Below are positions 42,594-53,983 of a stretch of DNA of 64,000 nucleotides, one piece after another. Source of the DNA: Humulus lupulus (taxonomy: Eukaryota > Streptophyta > Magnoliopsida > Rosales > Cannabaceae); the NCBI RefSeq assembly GCF_963169125.1, contig NC_084794.1, positions 159,575,858-159,639,857 on the forward strand, written 5' to 3'. The translations under genes and the position numbers were made by a program. The notes beneath the pieces were generated by a model. That model saw only the letters and a program-made list of their open reading frames with translations, made no database searches and was not told the DNA's origin. Positions within the stretch are counted from its first letter, which is position 1; each line of letters begins with the position of its first letter.

Positions 42594-44862
42594 TGTAACG
42601 ACCCAAATCACTAATAAGGCTTAAGGGCCTTGATTAGTGTGCCATGAGGGCATAATTGGGATTAGAATGAATTTTGTTGATTGAAATGCGTAATTACATT
42701 ATTAATAATGAGCATATGATAATTGATGATATTATATGATGATGTGAAATATATGTATGTGATATATGTGAGAACCACATTATTATGTGGATAACTCTGT
42801 AGCCGGCGATTCGAGGCGATCCTAGGGCTAGATAGCGGGAAAAGTCACAACAGGGCTCTATAACTGACTTTGGACAAGTTAGGGGAAATTTTAGGTATCG
42901 GTAGTGATTTAGACTATCGGGTGATGGAAATAAATAATTGGAGATATATTTGAGGTTAGGATGTCTAGGCGGGATTATTGGGGGATTTTACCGTTTTGCC
43001 CTCGGGGATGTTTCCGGCACCCCGAGCTTTGGGATTAGTCTAATACTAGACACAGAAATTAAACCGACCCTCTCCCAACTCTTTCTCTCTCTTCTCTCTC
43101 CTAAGGAAGAACAACACTGAAATTTGAGGAGGAATTACTGGAATCAAGCTGAATCTTTGAGGAATTAAAGGGCTGAATTAGAGGTTGAGCTCAAGGACTG
43201 AATTAGAGCCAAGGTAAGCATTGATTTTCGTTTTGTGGTTAGGAACTTTAAGAAAAATGGCTGAGTTTTTTTATAGTTGTGATTTTGATATTTAAGGTGG
43301 AGTTTGAGGCTAGAAACTCTGAAGATAGGCCAGGGGGTCCTTGGAGAAACGATTCTACAACTGAGGTAAGGTTCAAATCAAAGTTTGATGGTTGAATCTT
43401 AGAGTTTCCATGGCTGGGTGTTGTGTTTTTTAAGTTAGGAAGTTTCAGTAATTGAAATGGGTCTTTGATGGGTTTCTAGCCTAGGATTCAGCTGGGTTGA
43501 GTTGTTGGAATCTTGGGGGAAGTCTTTGGATAGTTGAGTTGTGGATTTGGGGTGGTTTTGAGTGAGTTTGCATGAGGTTTGGGAGTTAAAAATGGTGGTT
43601 TTTCCGGGTTCGAAGGGGTCGGGCCGCGGCATAGTTCTTGGTGAGCCGCGGCCCTTGGAAGTTGAGTTATGGTGAGGAAGGAGGGTGGGCCGTGGCATGG
43701 CCTAAGGAATGACGCGGTCCTTACCTGTTTTTGTGCTTTAAGTGGGCTCTGTTTGGGGCCATGCCGCAGCATGGATGGCCTATGCTGGGGCCCTTAAGGG
43801 ATTTTGAGATTTTAGGCTTGGGAATTTAACCTAAGGTGCTCGGGATTGAGTCTTTTACCATATTTGGTGAAGTTCAATGTTCCGGGGACTAGAACTTGGT
43901 TTAGAAACTCATTTAAGATTGTTAATAATATCCTTCATCATGGTTGTGACTAGGTGCTAAGCTAGGGCTCGGGGATCGGATCGCGCTCAAGGAGTATCGC
44001 ACGTAACTAGCTCGTCTAGAAGCCAAAGGTAAGAAAACTACACCCGGTTGAATATTTGAATGGGACTAAGGGCTCCCTTACATATATGATTGAAAGAATG
44101 GTATTATGCCATGTAAATTGTAAACCAACGGTGTGCCATGGTTAACTTGTGCGATTGGCACGGCTCGGACACTGGTATCCGAGGACAGCTTAATATGCAC
44201 TGAGCTCGGTTTAAGCGGGCCGGAGTCAGCGGGTTAAACAGAGGGCACGACCTATGGTGTCGGCTCTAGTATTGGTGTTAGTTGATTGTTATATTTGGCT
44301 ATGATTGTGATTAGTGAGATTGTTAAATATTCCAAGTATAGATGGGGTTATTTGTACCTTGAAGTACGCTTATATGCTATGGATTGAATACTTGAACATG
44401 CTTATTAGAATATTTGTTTGATAATATTGTATTTGCTGTGTATGTTGTTTTCTTGCTGGGCCTTGGCTCACGGGCGCTGCATGGTGCAGGTAAAGGCAAG
44501 GGCAAGATTGATCAACCTTGATTGTAGAGCTCTGCAGGGTGAATGTACATGTCAGGCCGCTCAATCACCACAGTTGAGGAGATTACAGGGACGAGAGGAC
44601 CAGAACCTTGTATTTTGCCTTAGTATGGCTAATGTTTACTCTTAACTGTTGAATTTTGTAAACCAACTTTTAAACATTGTACTTTTGGGGATCCCTTCTG
44701 TAAGTTGTTTATAATCTATAAAATGTATCCTATGAGGCCAAAATGTCTTTTAGCCCTAGAACACTTTAGCTACTGACACGTTTTGATTAAACGACTTGAC
44801 TAGAAAGTCTCACACCTTTATAAACACACAGTGTAGCGGTCTTGGCTATCCAGGGCGTTACA
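42594..44862 (+). mobile_element. 3' LTR of family D element
   Basis: It is a 2,269-bp LTR from TGTAACGACCCAAATCAC to CCAGGGCGTTACA. It has GAGAACCACATTATTATGTGG near 42770, CCCTCGGGGATGTTTCCGG near 43000, a cluster of GGGCCGCGGC and GCCGTGGCATGG motifs at about 43620-43790, and the module CTTGCTGGGCCTTGGCTCACGG with GTGCAGGTAAAGGCAAGG at 44450-44505. The right flank TGCTT (44863-44867) has no visible partner, because the element's left end is deleted. Confidence 0.94.
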
Positions 44863-44883
44863 TGCTTGTAGTGCTGTAGCGCC

Positions 44884-45599
44884 TGATGAGGACACCAAGA
44901 CCCAAGTATCAAGTCAAGTTCCAGTTGGTCCAGTGACGAGGGCACGAGCCAAGAGATTCAAGGAAGAACTTGACAGCCTAGTCCACAAAGTCCTAAAACA
45001 AGAGGAGACCGTGGTCAACATTGAAGGAGAACAAAGACTTGTCTTACTCATCAAAGTTGACTGAGTTTAGGAGCTTAATGAGTCTTTTTATTTTAGTCAC
45101 GTTTTTTAGTCTTTGTCTATTTTGTGATAAGTCAAACATTTGACTTGTGTGAGTCCAATAGTCCTTTTGTCTTTATTTTTCGGTTTTCATGAGGAAGACA
45201 AAAGCTTGTCTTTAATTTCGGTTTTCATTAGGAAGACAAAGGGGCTGTCCTTAATTTTTCGGTTTCATTAGGAAGACCAAGGGTCTTCTTTTCATGTAAT
45301 TTTCGTCCTTATAAGGACTGCCAAAAATTTTGGAAAAACCAGATTATGTTGAATGAAATTGTGAGTTTATTTCTTCTTGAGTTCTTGAAGAAACTTTTGA
45401 ACTTATCAAGGAGATTCCTTGTGGCGTTCATCCTGACTTATCAAACGGATTCCATCCCCGTTTGTGGTGTCTTCCTCATACCAAGGTTCGTGCTTGGCTA
45501 AGCATTGGGTCGCGGTTCCATTCCAATCTCGTGTGTTCTTGGTGGCTGTTCCATATTTGGTGTCGGGTTTCGTCACACTTGTTGGCGTGGTTCGTATCA
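44884..45599 (+). mobile_element. 5' LTR of complete B element, with coding tail
   Basis: It is 716 bp from TGATGAGGACACC to GTTCGTATCA. Near the start it encodes, without interruption, GPVTRARAKRFKEELNSLV and about 25 more residues to a stop near 45063. U3 tandem units occur at about 45168-45290. Confidence 0.95.
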
Positions 45600-45601
45600 G
45601 T

Positions 45602-45613
45602 TGGTATCAGAGC
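45602..45613 (+). other. Primer-binding site of complete B element
   Basis: TGGTATCAGAGC is a full match to the initiator tRNA-Met primer site, two bases after the LTR end. Confidence 0.95.
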
Positions 45614-46841
45614 TTAGGATCATTCGGTTTGGCCTATCCTTTTTATTCTTTCATTTGTGTTTCTATTCTATTCGTATTTCAATTTTAGGGTTTCTGAAAT
45701 CAAAAAAAAAAAAAATCTATCTATTCGTGTTCTTGATTTTCTTAGACTTTGTTCTTGTTTTCCTTCTAAAAATCCGAAACCATTTTAGTTAATCTCTTTA
45801 TTCCAGATTGTTTCTTTGTTCAAATCGTGATCTTATTTCCTTGTTTACATTAGTTCTTTGTGAAATCCCTTGAAATCCGAAACTAATCAACTGAAATTGT
45901 TATTGAGTTTGGGAAAATCCTTGTTTCCTTTGTGAAAATCTGAGATTGTTATTGAGTCAATTGTTTACTTTGTGATAGTGCCACGGATTGATTGGTCCTT
46001 TTCTATTTTGGGTTGTTATTTTTGGGAATATTTGTTCTCTGTTATTGGGAGTGTACCACCGATTGTTATAGTGCCACTGATTGAAATTTTGTTTCCTTTT
46101 ATTTGGGAGAAATTCGAAATTGTTATAGTGACGCAAGTCTATTTAGGTTTTCTGTAATTGGGATTGTTTTTGGTATTCTGTTTTGGGTGAATCACCGATT
46201 GTTTTTTATGTTATTGGGGAAGTGTTCTTGAATCACAGATTGTATTGGGAGTATTGGTTTTCACAGATTGGTTTGTTCTTGAATCTGTGTTAGTAACTCA
46301 GATTGTTTGATTTCGGGTTGGCTCTTTGGTATTCATTTTTTTTCTCTCCTTTTCAGAAATTCGTATCTGGTTTCTCAAATTTGAGAGGTTAAAAAAAAAG
46401 GGAAAGAAAAGAAAGAAGAAGAAAAATTCAAAGGGATCCGAACCTAAAAAAAAAAAAAAAAAAGAGTCTGGAAACCTCTCTTAAAAAATTTTGTTCTATT
46501 CTTGTTCCCCATGGTCTAGAGGCCTTTTTACCAAAACCCCACACAAGCGTTCCAAAAATCACCATTTTTCGCCACTTTTTCATCGGTTTTCGTTTGATTT
46601 GTTTGGTTGGATTTGCTGCTTGAATACTCCATATCACCGTTTCATTAGTTTTCAAAGAGCTTAAAGAAGGAAATAGAGTGGAAAAAGGCAGAGGTGTGAG
46701 CTTATTTGAGGGTAAAAGCCATCATTGAGTGCAAACACGAGTGTACTTGAGTGACCATTTTCTTTGAGTGAAACACGTGAGGGAGTGCAGTGAGGTCCTT
46801 TCTATAATTGTCTAACCTTATTGTTTTGCAGATTCTCCATC
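45614..46841 (+). other. Leader of complete B element
   Basis: This is T-rich non-coding sequence of 1.2 kb with A and T runs (about 45700 and 46446-46462). It lacks the clear 40-bp repeats of the other B leaders. It ends with TTGTTTTGCAG just before gag, a polypyrimidine-CAG string that could be a splice acceptor. Confidence 0.7.
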
Positions 46842-48106
46842 ATGTCACAAAATACAGAAAGAAATGCAGGCAATGACGCTCCACCACCTACAGTTCCAAA
46901 TCTACAAATTGAAGCTTTAATGGGGGAGATGAGGAGGATGTTGAGGGAGGAGTGTGAGCAAATACATGAGCGGTTGGATAGGGTAGAAGAGGGGGCACAA
47001 CGGAGACCAAGGAGGGGTAGGGTACACCAAAGGGAGGATGAGAATGAGGGGGATTTAGAAGGGGTAGTTTCTGATGATGAGTTTGATAGGATGTCCGCGG
47101 GTAACCATAGGAGGTATGGTGGGAATAGAGAAGATAGGAACCAGGTAGATAATTATTTGGGGAATATCAAAATGAGAATCCCAGCATTTCAGGGGAAGAG
47201 TGATCCTGAAGCATACCTTGAGTGGGAGAAGAAAATGGAGCTAGTTTTTGATTGTCACAACTACTCCGACATGAAGAAGGTAAAACTTGCTGCCATTGAG
47301 TTTACTGATTATGCTATTGTTTGGTGGGATAAGTTGTGCATCAACAGGAGGTGGAGTGGAGATCGTCCTATTGACACATGGGAGGCCATGAAGAGGCGAC
47401 GGTTTGTACCACCTCATTATTATTGAGATCTCTACCTTAAGTTGCAGGGTCTTCGTCAGGGCTACAGAAGTGTTGATGAGTATTACAAGGAGATGGAGAT
47501 GGCTATGATTAGAGCCAATGTTGAAGAGGATCGGGAGGCAACCATGGCAAGGTTTTTGAATGGGTTGAACCGAGAGATTGCTGACCCAATCGAGCTACAC
47601 CATTATGTGGAATTGGAGGATTTGGTTCATATGGCAATCAAAGTTGAGAGGCAGCTCAAGAAGGGTAGTTCAAGTTCGAGGTCAAGACCGAGCCCACACA
47701 ATCCCAGTACAACACCTTGGAGGTCGAACTATCCAAAGAAAGAAGACCAACCCACTTCATCATCTACACCAAAACCAGCCACCACTGCCACACCACCTCA
47801 AGGTAAAACAACTCCTACTAAGTCTCATTCTAGTGAGATAAGGTGTTTCAAATGTCAGGGGCGAGGACACATAGCTAGCCAGTGTCCAAACAAGAGAGTC
47901 ATGGTGATTCGAGAAAGTGGAGAGATAGATTCTGAAGATGAAGATGATCTTGCTGACATGCCACCATTGGAAGATGCTTCTGACAATGAGTATGGACCAG
48001 AATCTGGTGAGATGCTTGCACTAGTCACAAGGCGAGTCCTGAATTTGCAAGCAAAAGAAGAGGAAGAAGAGGTGCAGCGAGAGAACATCTTCACACTCGT
48101 TGTCAT
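46842..48106 (+). pseudogene. gag: Complete B element: gag, broken
   Basis: It starts at Met 46842 (MSQNTERNAGND). It has a coiled-coil-like N-terminus, gag core ([37 protein letters not shown]) and the knuckle [14 protein letters not shown] near 47850. A TGA at about 47424 stands where the gag at 57907-59742 has Arg (CGA). About three codons before it are missing compared with that copy. A one-base deletion in the T run near 48089 shifts the frame just before the protease. The acidic [18 protein letters not shown] linker precedes protease. Confidence 0.94.
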
Positions 48107-50188
48107 GTGAGAGACAAGGTATGTAGTGTCATTATTGATGGAGGTAGTTGTACTAATGTTGCTAGTGCTTCCATGGTTGCCAAGCTGGGGCTTACAACGC
48201 TTAGGCATCCTTGTCCATACAAATTGCAATGGCTGAATGATAGTGGTAAAGTGAGGGTTACAAAACAGGTGCTAGTCTCATTTCGAATTGGCAAGTATGA
48301 AGATGAGGTGTTGTGTGATGTGGTTCCCATGCAAGCTGGACACCTCCTTCTAGGAAGGCCTTGGCAATTTGATCGGCGGGTGCAGCATGACGGCTTCACC
48401 AACAAGTATTCATTCACATTCCGTCAACGAACAATCACTCTAGCGCCTTTGACACCAAAGCAAGTGTATGAAGATCAAGTGAGGTTGCAAAAATTGAGTG
48501 ACAAAAAGAAAATGAGTGAGCAAAAAGAGAGTGAAAAGATGAATGAGAGTGAGGAAAAAGAGAGACAAAGAGAGAAAAGTGTGGAATCAAGTGAGAGAAA
48601 ACAAAATAATTTTTATGCAAAAAAAAGTGAGGTTAAGAGAGCTTTGTGTACAAAACAGCCCATGATTTTACTCATGTATAAGGAGGCTCTTTTAAATACT
48701 AACCAACTTGATTCTTCGCTGCCAAGTGTTGTTGTGTCTATTTTGCAGGAATTTGAGGATGTGTTTCCTGAGAAAGTACCACATGGGTTGCCACCTGTTC
48801 GAGGAATAGAACATCAAATTGATTTTGTTCCAGGTGCTTCCATCCCAAACCGACCAGCCTACAGAAGTAATCCTGATGAAACAAAGGAATTGCAAAGGCA
48901 AATTGAAGAATTGATGGAGAAAGGGCATGTGAGAGAAAGCATGAGCCCTTGTGCTGTTCCAGTGATTCTAGTTCCCAAGAAGGATGGAACATGGAGGATG
49001 TGTGTTGATTGTCGAGCCATCAACAATATAACGGTAAAATATCGACATCCCATTCCTCGTTTAGATGACATGTTAGATGAATTGCATGGTTCTTGTGTGT
49101 TTTCCAAAATTGATCTTAAAAGTGGGTATCATCAGATACGTATGAAAGAAGGGGATGAGTGGAAAACAGCTTTTAAAACTAAACATGGATTGTATGAGTG
49201 GTTAGTCATGCCTTTTGGACTAACTAATGCACCTAGCACTTTCATGCGCTTAATGAATCATGTATTGCGTGCTTTCATTGGAAAATTTGTGGTTGTGTAT
49301 TTTGATGATATTCTTATTTATAGTAAGAATTTGCATGACCATGTTTTGCATTTGCATTCTGTTTTGGATGTTCTTAGGAAACAGAGTTTATATGCTAACC
49401 TCAGTAAGTGTACTTTCTGCACCGATAAGCTTGTTTTCCTAGGCTTTGTTGTAAGTGCTACAGGTATTCAGGTGGATGAAGAAAAGATCAAAGCCATCCA
49501 AGAGTGGCCGACCCCTACAACTATAGGTAATGTTAGAAGTTTTCATGGACTTGCTAGCTTCTACAGGAGGTTTGTGAAAAATTTTAGCACCATCGCCGCA
49601 CCACTTACAGAAGTTATCAAAAAGAATGTGATATTTAAATGGGGTGAAGCTCAAGAGGAGGCATTTCAGCTACTGAAATACAAGCTTACTCATGCTCCTT
49701 TACTTGCTTTGCCTAACTTTTCTAACACTTTTGAAGTTGAATGTGATGCTTCTGGAATAGGTATTGGCGCTGTTCTTATGCAGAATGGGAGACCGCTTGC
49801 ATACTTTAGCGAAAAGCTAAGTGGGGCTGCCCTCAATTACCCCACCTATGACAAAGAATTGTATGCACTAGTGCGTGCTTTAGAAACATGGCAGCACTAT
49901 TTGTGGCCAAAGGAGTTTGTGATTCGCACAGATCATGAATCCTTGAAACATTTGAAAGGCCAACACAAGCTCAACAAGAGACATGCAAGATGGGTTGAGT
50001 TCATTGAGACATTTCCTTATGTCATTCGCTATAAACAAGGTAAGGAGAATGTGGTTGCTGATGCCCTTTCTCGCAGGTATGCCCTAATCTCTACTCTTGA
50101 TGCTAAATTTCTTGGGTTTGAACACATAAAGGAGTTGTATTCTGCTGACCATGATTTTGGGGAAACTTATGCTGTTTGTGAAAAGTCT
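48107..50188 (+). pseudogene. pol: Complete B element: protease, RT and RNase H (frame open, no own start)
   Basis: About 690 codons are open. The protease has [14 protein letters not shown], a DGGS variant of the usual DSGA, with [13 protein letters not shown] Lys/Glu/Ser-rich linker (about 48490-48610) follows. RT has [56 protein letters not shown] and [13 protein letters not shown] (catalytic DD). RNase H has [37 protein letters not shown] and [10 protein letters not shown]. It is cut at 50188 by an A solo LTR. It would need the upstream gag frame to be expressed, and that is broken by the deletion near 48089. Confidence 0.95.
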
Positions 50189-52093
50189 TGTAATGACCCA
50201 CTAATCTAGACTAATTGGACCATTATCGAAACTATACATAAAACTTACATTTTTACGAAAATACCATAATTTATTGAGTAACTTGAAAATAAGAGTTATT
50301 TACAAATAAACATAATACTAAGAAGGATTTTGGGATCCCATTGTCTTTAAAACAAAACAAGATTTAAAATAAAAGACATTACATAATAATGCGGAAAATA
50401 CACATAAAAACCATAAAAACATAAAAGGAGACTATATCCTCGAATCGAATAACACTCGGCCCCTTGACTCCATTCATCATCGATACACATTCTCCAAGCG
50501 TCACGAATCTTTCCGCCTCTAAACTTATTTTCCTGCACATAAACAGAAAGGAGTGAGCCTAATGCCCAGTAAGGAAAATCTAACACAAAGTCACATACAT
50601 AATTTCATAAGAAAACATAAAGACTTAACATAACACATATAACATACACTTATTATAATGGCCATTATTACTTGGGGTCCCATAGACTAAACAAGCATAT
50701 GCCCATGGAATTAGTGGGGTCCTACTAGCTAAGTAGATCATATGCCCATAATCCATTTGGGGTCTTGTTAGCCATATGGGTCATATGCCCAAGCCTACAA
50801 ACATACATACATATCATAACACATTAATAACATAAAACATATAGATAACATAAGCACATAACATATTGATTCTAGCCTATTTTCCTTACCAAAGTTACCG
50901 AGATTATGGACTGAGTTGGGATTGTTGGAACACTCCTAAAACCATAAGAAAGAGTAAGTCTAAAGAAAGGAGATGAAATGAAAGAGATGGAAAGACTAAA
51001 CCATAGAAAACACACTTACTGACTTATATGCTTAAAAGCTTGGATTCCCTAACCAAAATAAGAATAAGGTTAGGGGACTGAGTAGAAGGTTTTGAGAAAG
51101 GAATTAACATAAAAATACAGAAAAGAACTAGAGTCTTGGGTTTACCTCAAAGATTGCAAGACCAATCTAACATCCACCGAAATACTATAGCACTCACTTC
51201 CCAAAGTGTTTGATAAGCTTATGATGTTTAAGCTTATAGTTTTTCCCCAAACCAAGTGTTTACACTCTCACACTCACTTAACACTAGCAGCCTATGAACT
51301 TAGAGCAAATGGTGAATAATGGCTGGGTACTAGGTCCTATTTATAGAGTTTGGGAATGAAAATATCTTGATTTTACTTGAATAAAAATAATGGCTTTTTA
51401 AGTGAAAATCATTTGAATAATCGTTCAGCAGAGGCTGAAGACTCGTTCAGAAGATGCTGGACTGTTGAAGGAGTTTGAATGGCTGAAGGGAAAAGAATTC
51501 AAATGTATTTGAAAACATGCTGGTGGAGGCGATATATCGCCCCCTATAGGCGATATATCGCCTGGACCTTTGTTCCCGAGGCGACCGTGCATCGATTCGT
51601 GTTTTTCGTATCTACGTGCTGCGATATATCGCCCCATATAGCTGCGATATATCGGCATACACTGAATATTTAAACACGAATTTACACATTTTTAGCTGAG
51701 TTTGAATGGAGTAAACAGCCTTGACTAAGCCCTCAACGTGCTCAAAGCTGCTGACTGACCCTATACATTCAAACTTTTACCCTTATTTAATTTAATCCTA
51801 AAAAAAATACTTAATCCTTAATTACCATTCAAAAAATGTGCTTAAAATCCTATTGGTTGATGTCTAAACCTTATAATATAATAATATAATCCTTAATATC
51901 AGACACATTAATCAAACCTTAGGTTTTACTTAATATTCTTAAACTATAGGTTAAACTTAGAAAATCTATAAGTACTACCATGAGTGTCCAAATAACTCCC
52001 GGTCTGAACCAAAAATCCAAAGTAACAATGATAACACTAAACATACTATAATACTACTAAACAATTAGCTAAGTAAAGTTCTTGGACTCTACA
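50189..52093 (-). mobile_element. Solo LTR, family A (TSD AGTCT)
   Basis: It is a 1,905-bp LTR from TGTAATGACCC to CTTGGACTCTACA, with the exact target duplication AGTCT at 50184-50188 and 52094-52098. It separates RNase H from integrase in the B element. Confidence 0.97.
51528..51656. repeat. GATATATC palindrome cluster in A LTR
   Basis: The copy has all four GATATATC cores intact. The second spacer reads GCCCCATATAG where others have GCCCCCTATAG. Confidence 0.95.
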
Positions 52094-53331
52094 AGTCTGC
52101 TGACGGAAAATTTTATAGGCATGAGGGTTTCTTGTTTAGGGAGCATAGGTTGTGTGTACCTAATTGTTCTGTGAGAGATTTGCTAGTTAGAGAGTCCCAC
52201 GGGGGAGGGTTGATGGGACATTTTGGAGTTGCTAAGACCCTAGCTATGTTGCAAGAGCACTTCTTTTGGCCCCACATGAAACGAGATGTTGAGCGAATTT
52301 GTGGTAGGTGTGTCACTTGTAGGCAAGCTAAATCAAGAGTTCAGCCAAATGGCCTTTACACACCCCTACCTATCCCTAGTTCACCATGGGTTGACATTTC
52401 AATGGATTTTGTGTTGGGTTTACCTAGAAGTAAGCGTGGGAGGGATTCAATCTTTGTGGTTGTAGACAGATTTTCTAAGATGGCTCATTTTATTCCTTGT
52501 CATAAAACTGATGATGCCTCTAACGTTGCAGATTTGTTCTTTAGGGAGATTGTGAGATTACATGGTATGCCTAGAACAATTGTATCAGATAGGGATGCCA
52601 AGTTCTTAAGCTATTTTTGGAAAACATTGTGGGGAAAACTTGGGACAAAACTATTATTTTCTACTACTTGTCACCCTTAAACCGATGGTCAAACAGAAGT
52701 AGTTAATAGGACCCTATCCACCTTGTTGAGGGCTATCATAAGTAAAAATATTAAGACTTGGGAAGATTGTTTGCCACATGTTGAGTTTGCTTATAATCGT
52801 TCAATGCATTCTGCTACTAAATTTTCACCATTTGAAATTGTTTATGGTTTTAATCCTCTAACTCCTTTGGATTTATCACCTTTACCTGTTTCTGAGCATT
52901 TGAATTTAGATGGCGAGAAGAAGGCAGAATTTGTGAAGAAAATCCATGAGAGGGCGCGACTCAACATAGAGAGAAGGACTGAACAATACATTAAGCAAGC
53001 TAACAAGGGTCGTCATAAACAGGTTTTTGAGCCCGGTGATTGGGTATGGTTACACATGAGGAAAGAGCGATTCCTAACACAAAGGCGTTCAAAATTGCTA
53101 CCTCGAGGAGATGGTCCATTTCAAGTACTTGAAAGGATCAATGACAATGCCTACAGACTCGATTTACCAGGTGAGTATAATGTTAGTGCTACTTTTAATG
53201 TTTCTGATTTGAGTCCTTTTGATGCAGGTGACGATTTGAGGTCAAATCCTTCTAAAGAGGGGGGGAATGATGAGGACACCAAGACCCAAGTATCAAGTCA
53301 AGTTCCAGTTGGTCCAGTGACGAGGGCATGA
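52094..53331 (+). pseudogene. pol: Complete B element: integrase and C-terminus, one stop
   Basis: The zinc finger HHCC is seen in [16 protein letters not shown] and [12 protein letters not shown]. The core has [25 protein letters not shown] and then CHP, a TAA stop at about 52678, and [11 protein letters not shown], so the third acidic residue lies after the stop. The C-terminal region has [36 protein letters not shown] and [11 protein letters not shown]. No chromodomain of the A/D type follows. The frame enters the 3' LTR and stops in the tail at a TGA near 53329, where the 5' LTR has CGA. Confidence 0.94.
53252..53267 (+). other. Polypurine tract of complete B element
   Basis: CTAAAGAGGGGGGGAA lies directly before the 3' LTR start at 53268. 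It is inside the coding frame (SKEGGN). Confidence 0.9.
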
Positions 53332-53983
53332 GCCAAGAGATTCAAGGAAGAACTTAACAGCCTAGTCCACAAAGTCCTAAAACAAGAGGAGACCGTGGTC
53401 AACATTGAAGGAGAACAAAGACTTGTCTTACTCATCAAAGTTGACTGAGTTTAGGAGCTTAATGAGTCTTTTTATTTTAGTCACGTTTTTTAGTCTTTGT
53501 TTATTTTGTGATAAGTCAAACATTTGACTTGTGTGAGTCCAATAGTCCTTTTGTCTTTATTTTTCGGTTTTCATGAGGAAGACAAAAGCTTGTCTTTAAT
53601 TTCGGTTTTCATTAGGAAGACAAAGGGGCTGTCCTTAATTTTTCGGTTTCATTAGGAAGACCAAGGGTCTTCTTTTCATGTAATTTTCGTCCTTATAAGG
53701 ACTGCCAAAACATTTGGAAAAACCAGATTATGTTGAATGAAATTGTGAGTTTATTTCTTCTTGAGTTCTTGAAGAAACTTTTGAACTTATCAAGGAGATT
53801 CCTTGTGGCGTTCATCCTGACTTATCAAACGGATTCCATCCCCGTTTGTGGCGTCTTCCTCATACCAAGGTTCGTGCTTGGCTAAGCATTGGGTCGCGGT
53901 TCCATTCCAATCTCGTGTGTTCTTGGTGGCTGTTCCATATTTGGTGTCGGGTTTCGTCACACTTGTTGGCGTGGTTCGTATCA
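53268..53983 (+). mobile_element. 3' LTR of complete B element
   Basis: It is 716 bp and differs from the 5' LTR at a handful of sites, including GGGCATGAGCC against GGGCACGAGCC, which makes the stop in the coding tail. Most of the differences I saw are C/T or G/A. Confidence 0.95.

Larger units (their letters stand above)
44884..53983 (+). mobile_element. Complete family B element, CRM-like (TSD GCGCC)
   Basis: The element is 9,100 bp including a nested A solo LTR of about 1.9 kb. LTRs are 44884-45599 and 53268-53983, with the exact target duplication GCGCC at 44879-44883 and 53984-53988. In order it has a primer-binding site, leader, gag, protease, RT, RNase H, integrase and polypurine tract. 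Reading the two 716-bp LTRs together I count about six substitutions, so it is older than the full-length A element. Gag has a stop and a one-base deletion, integrase has a stop, and the A LTR splits pol. Placement near CRM centromeric chromoviruses is by recall of RT and integrase motifs and needs a search. Confidence 0.96.
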
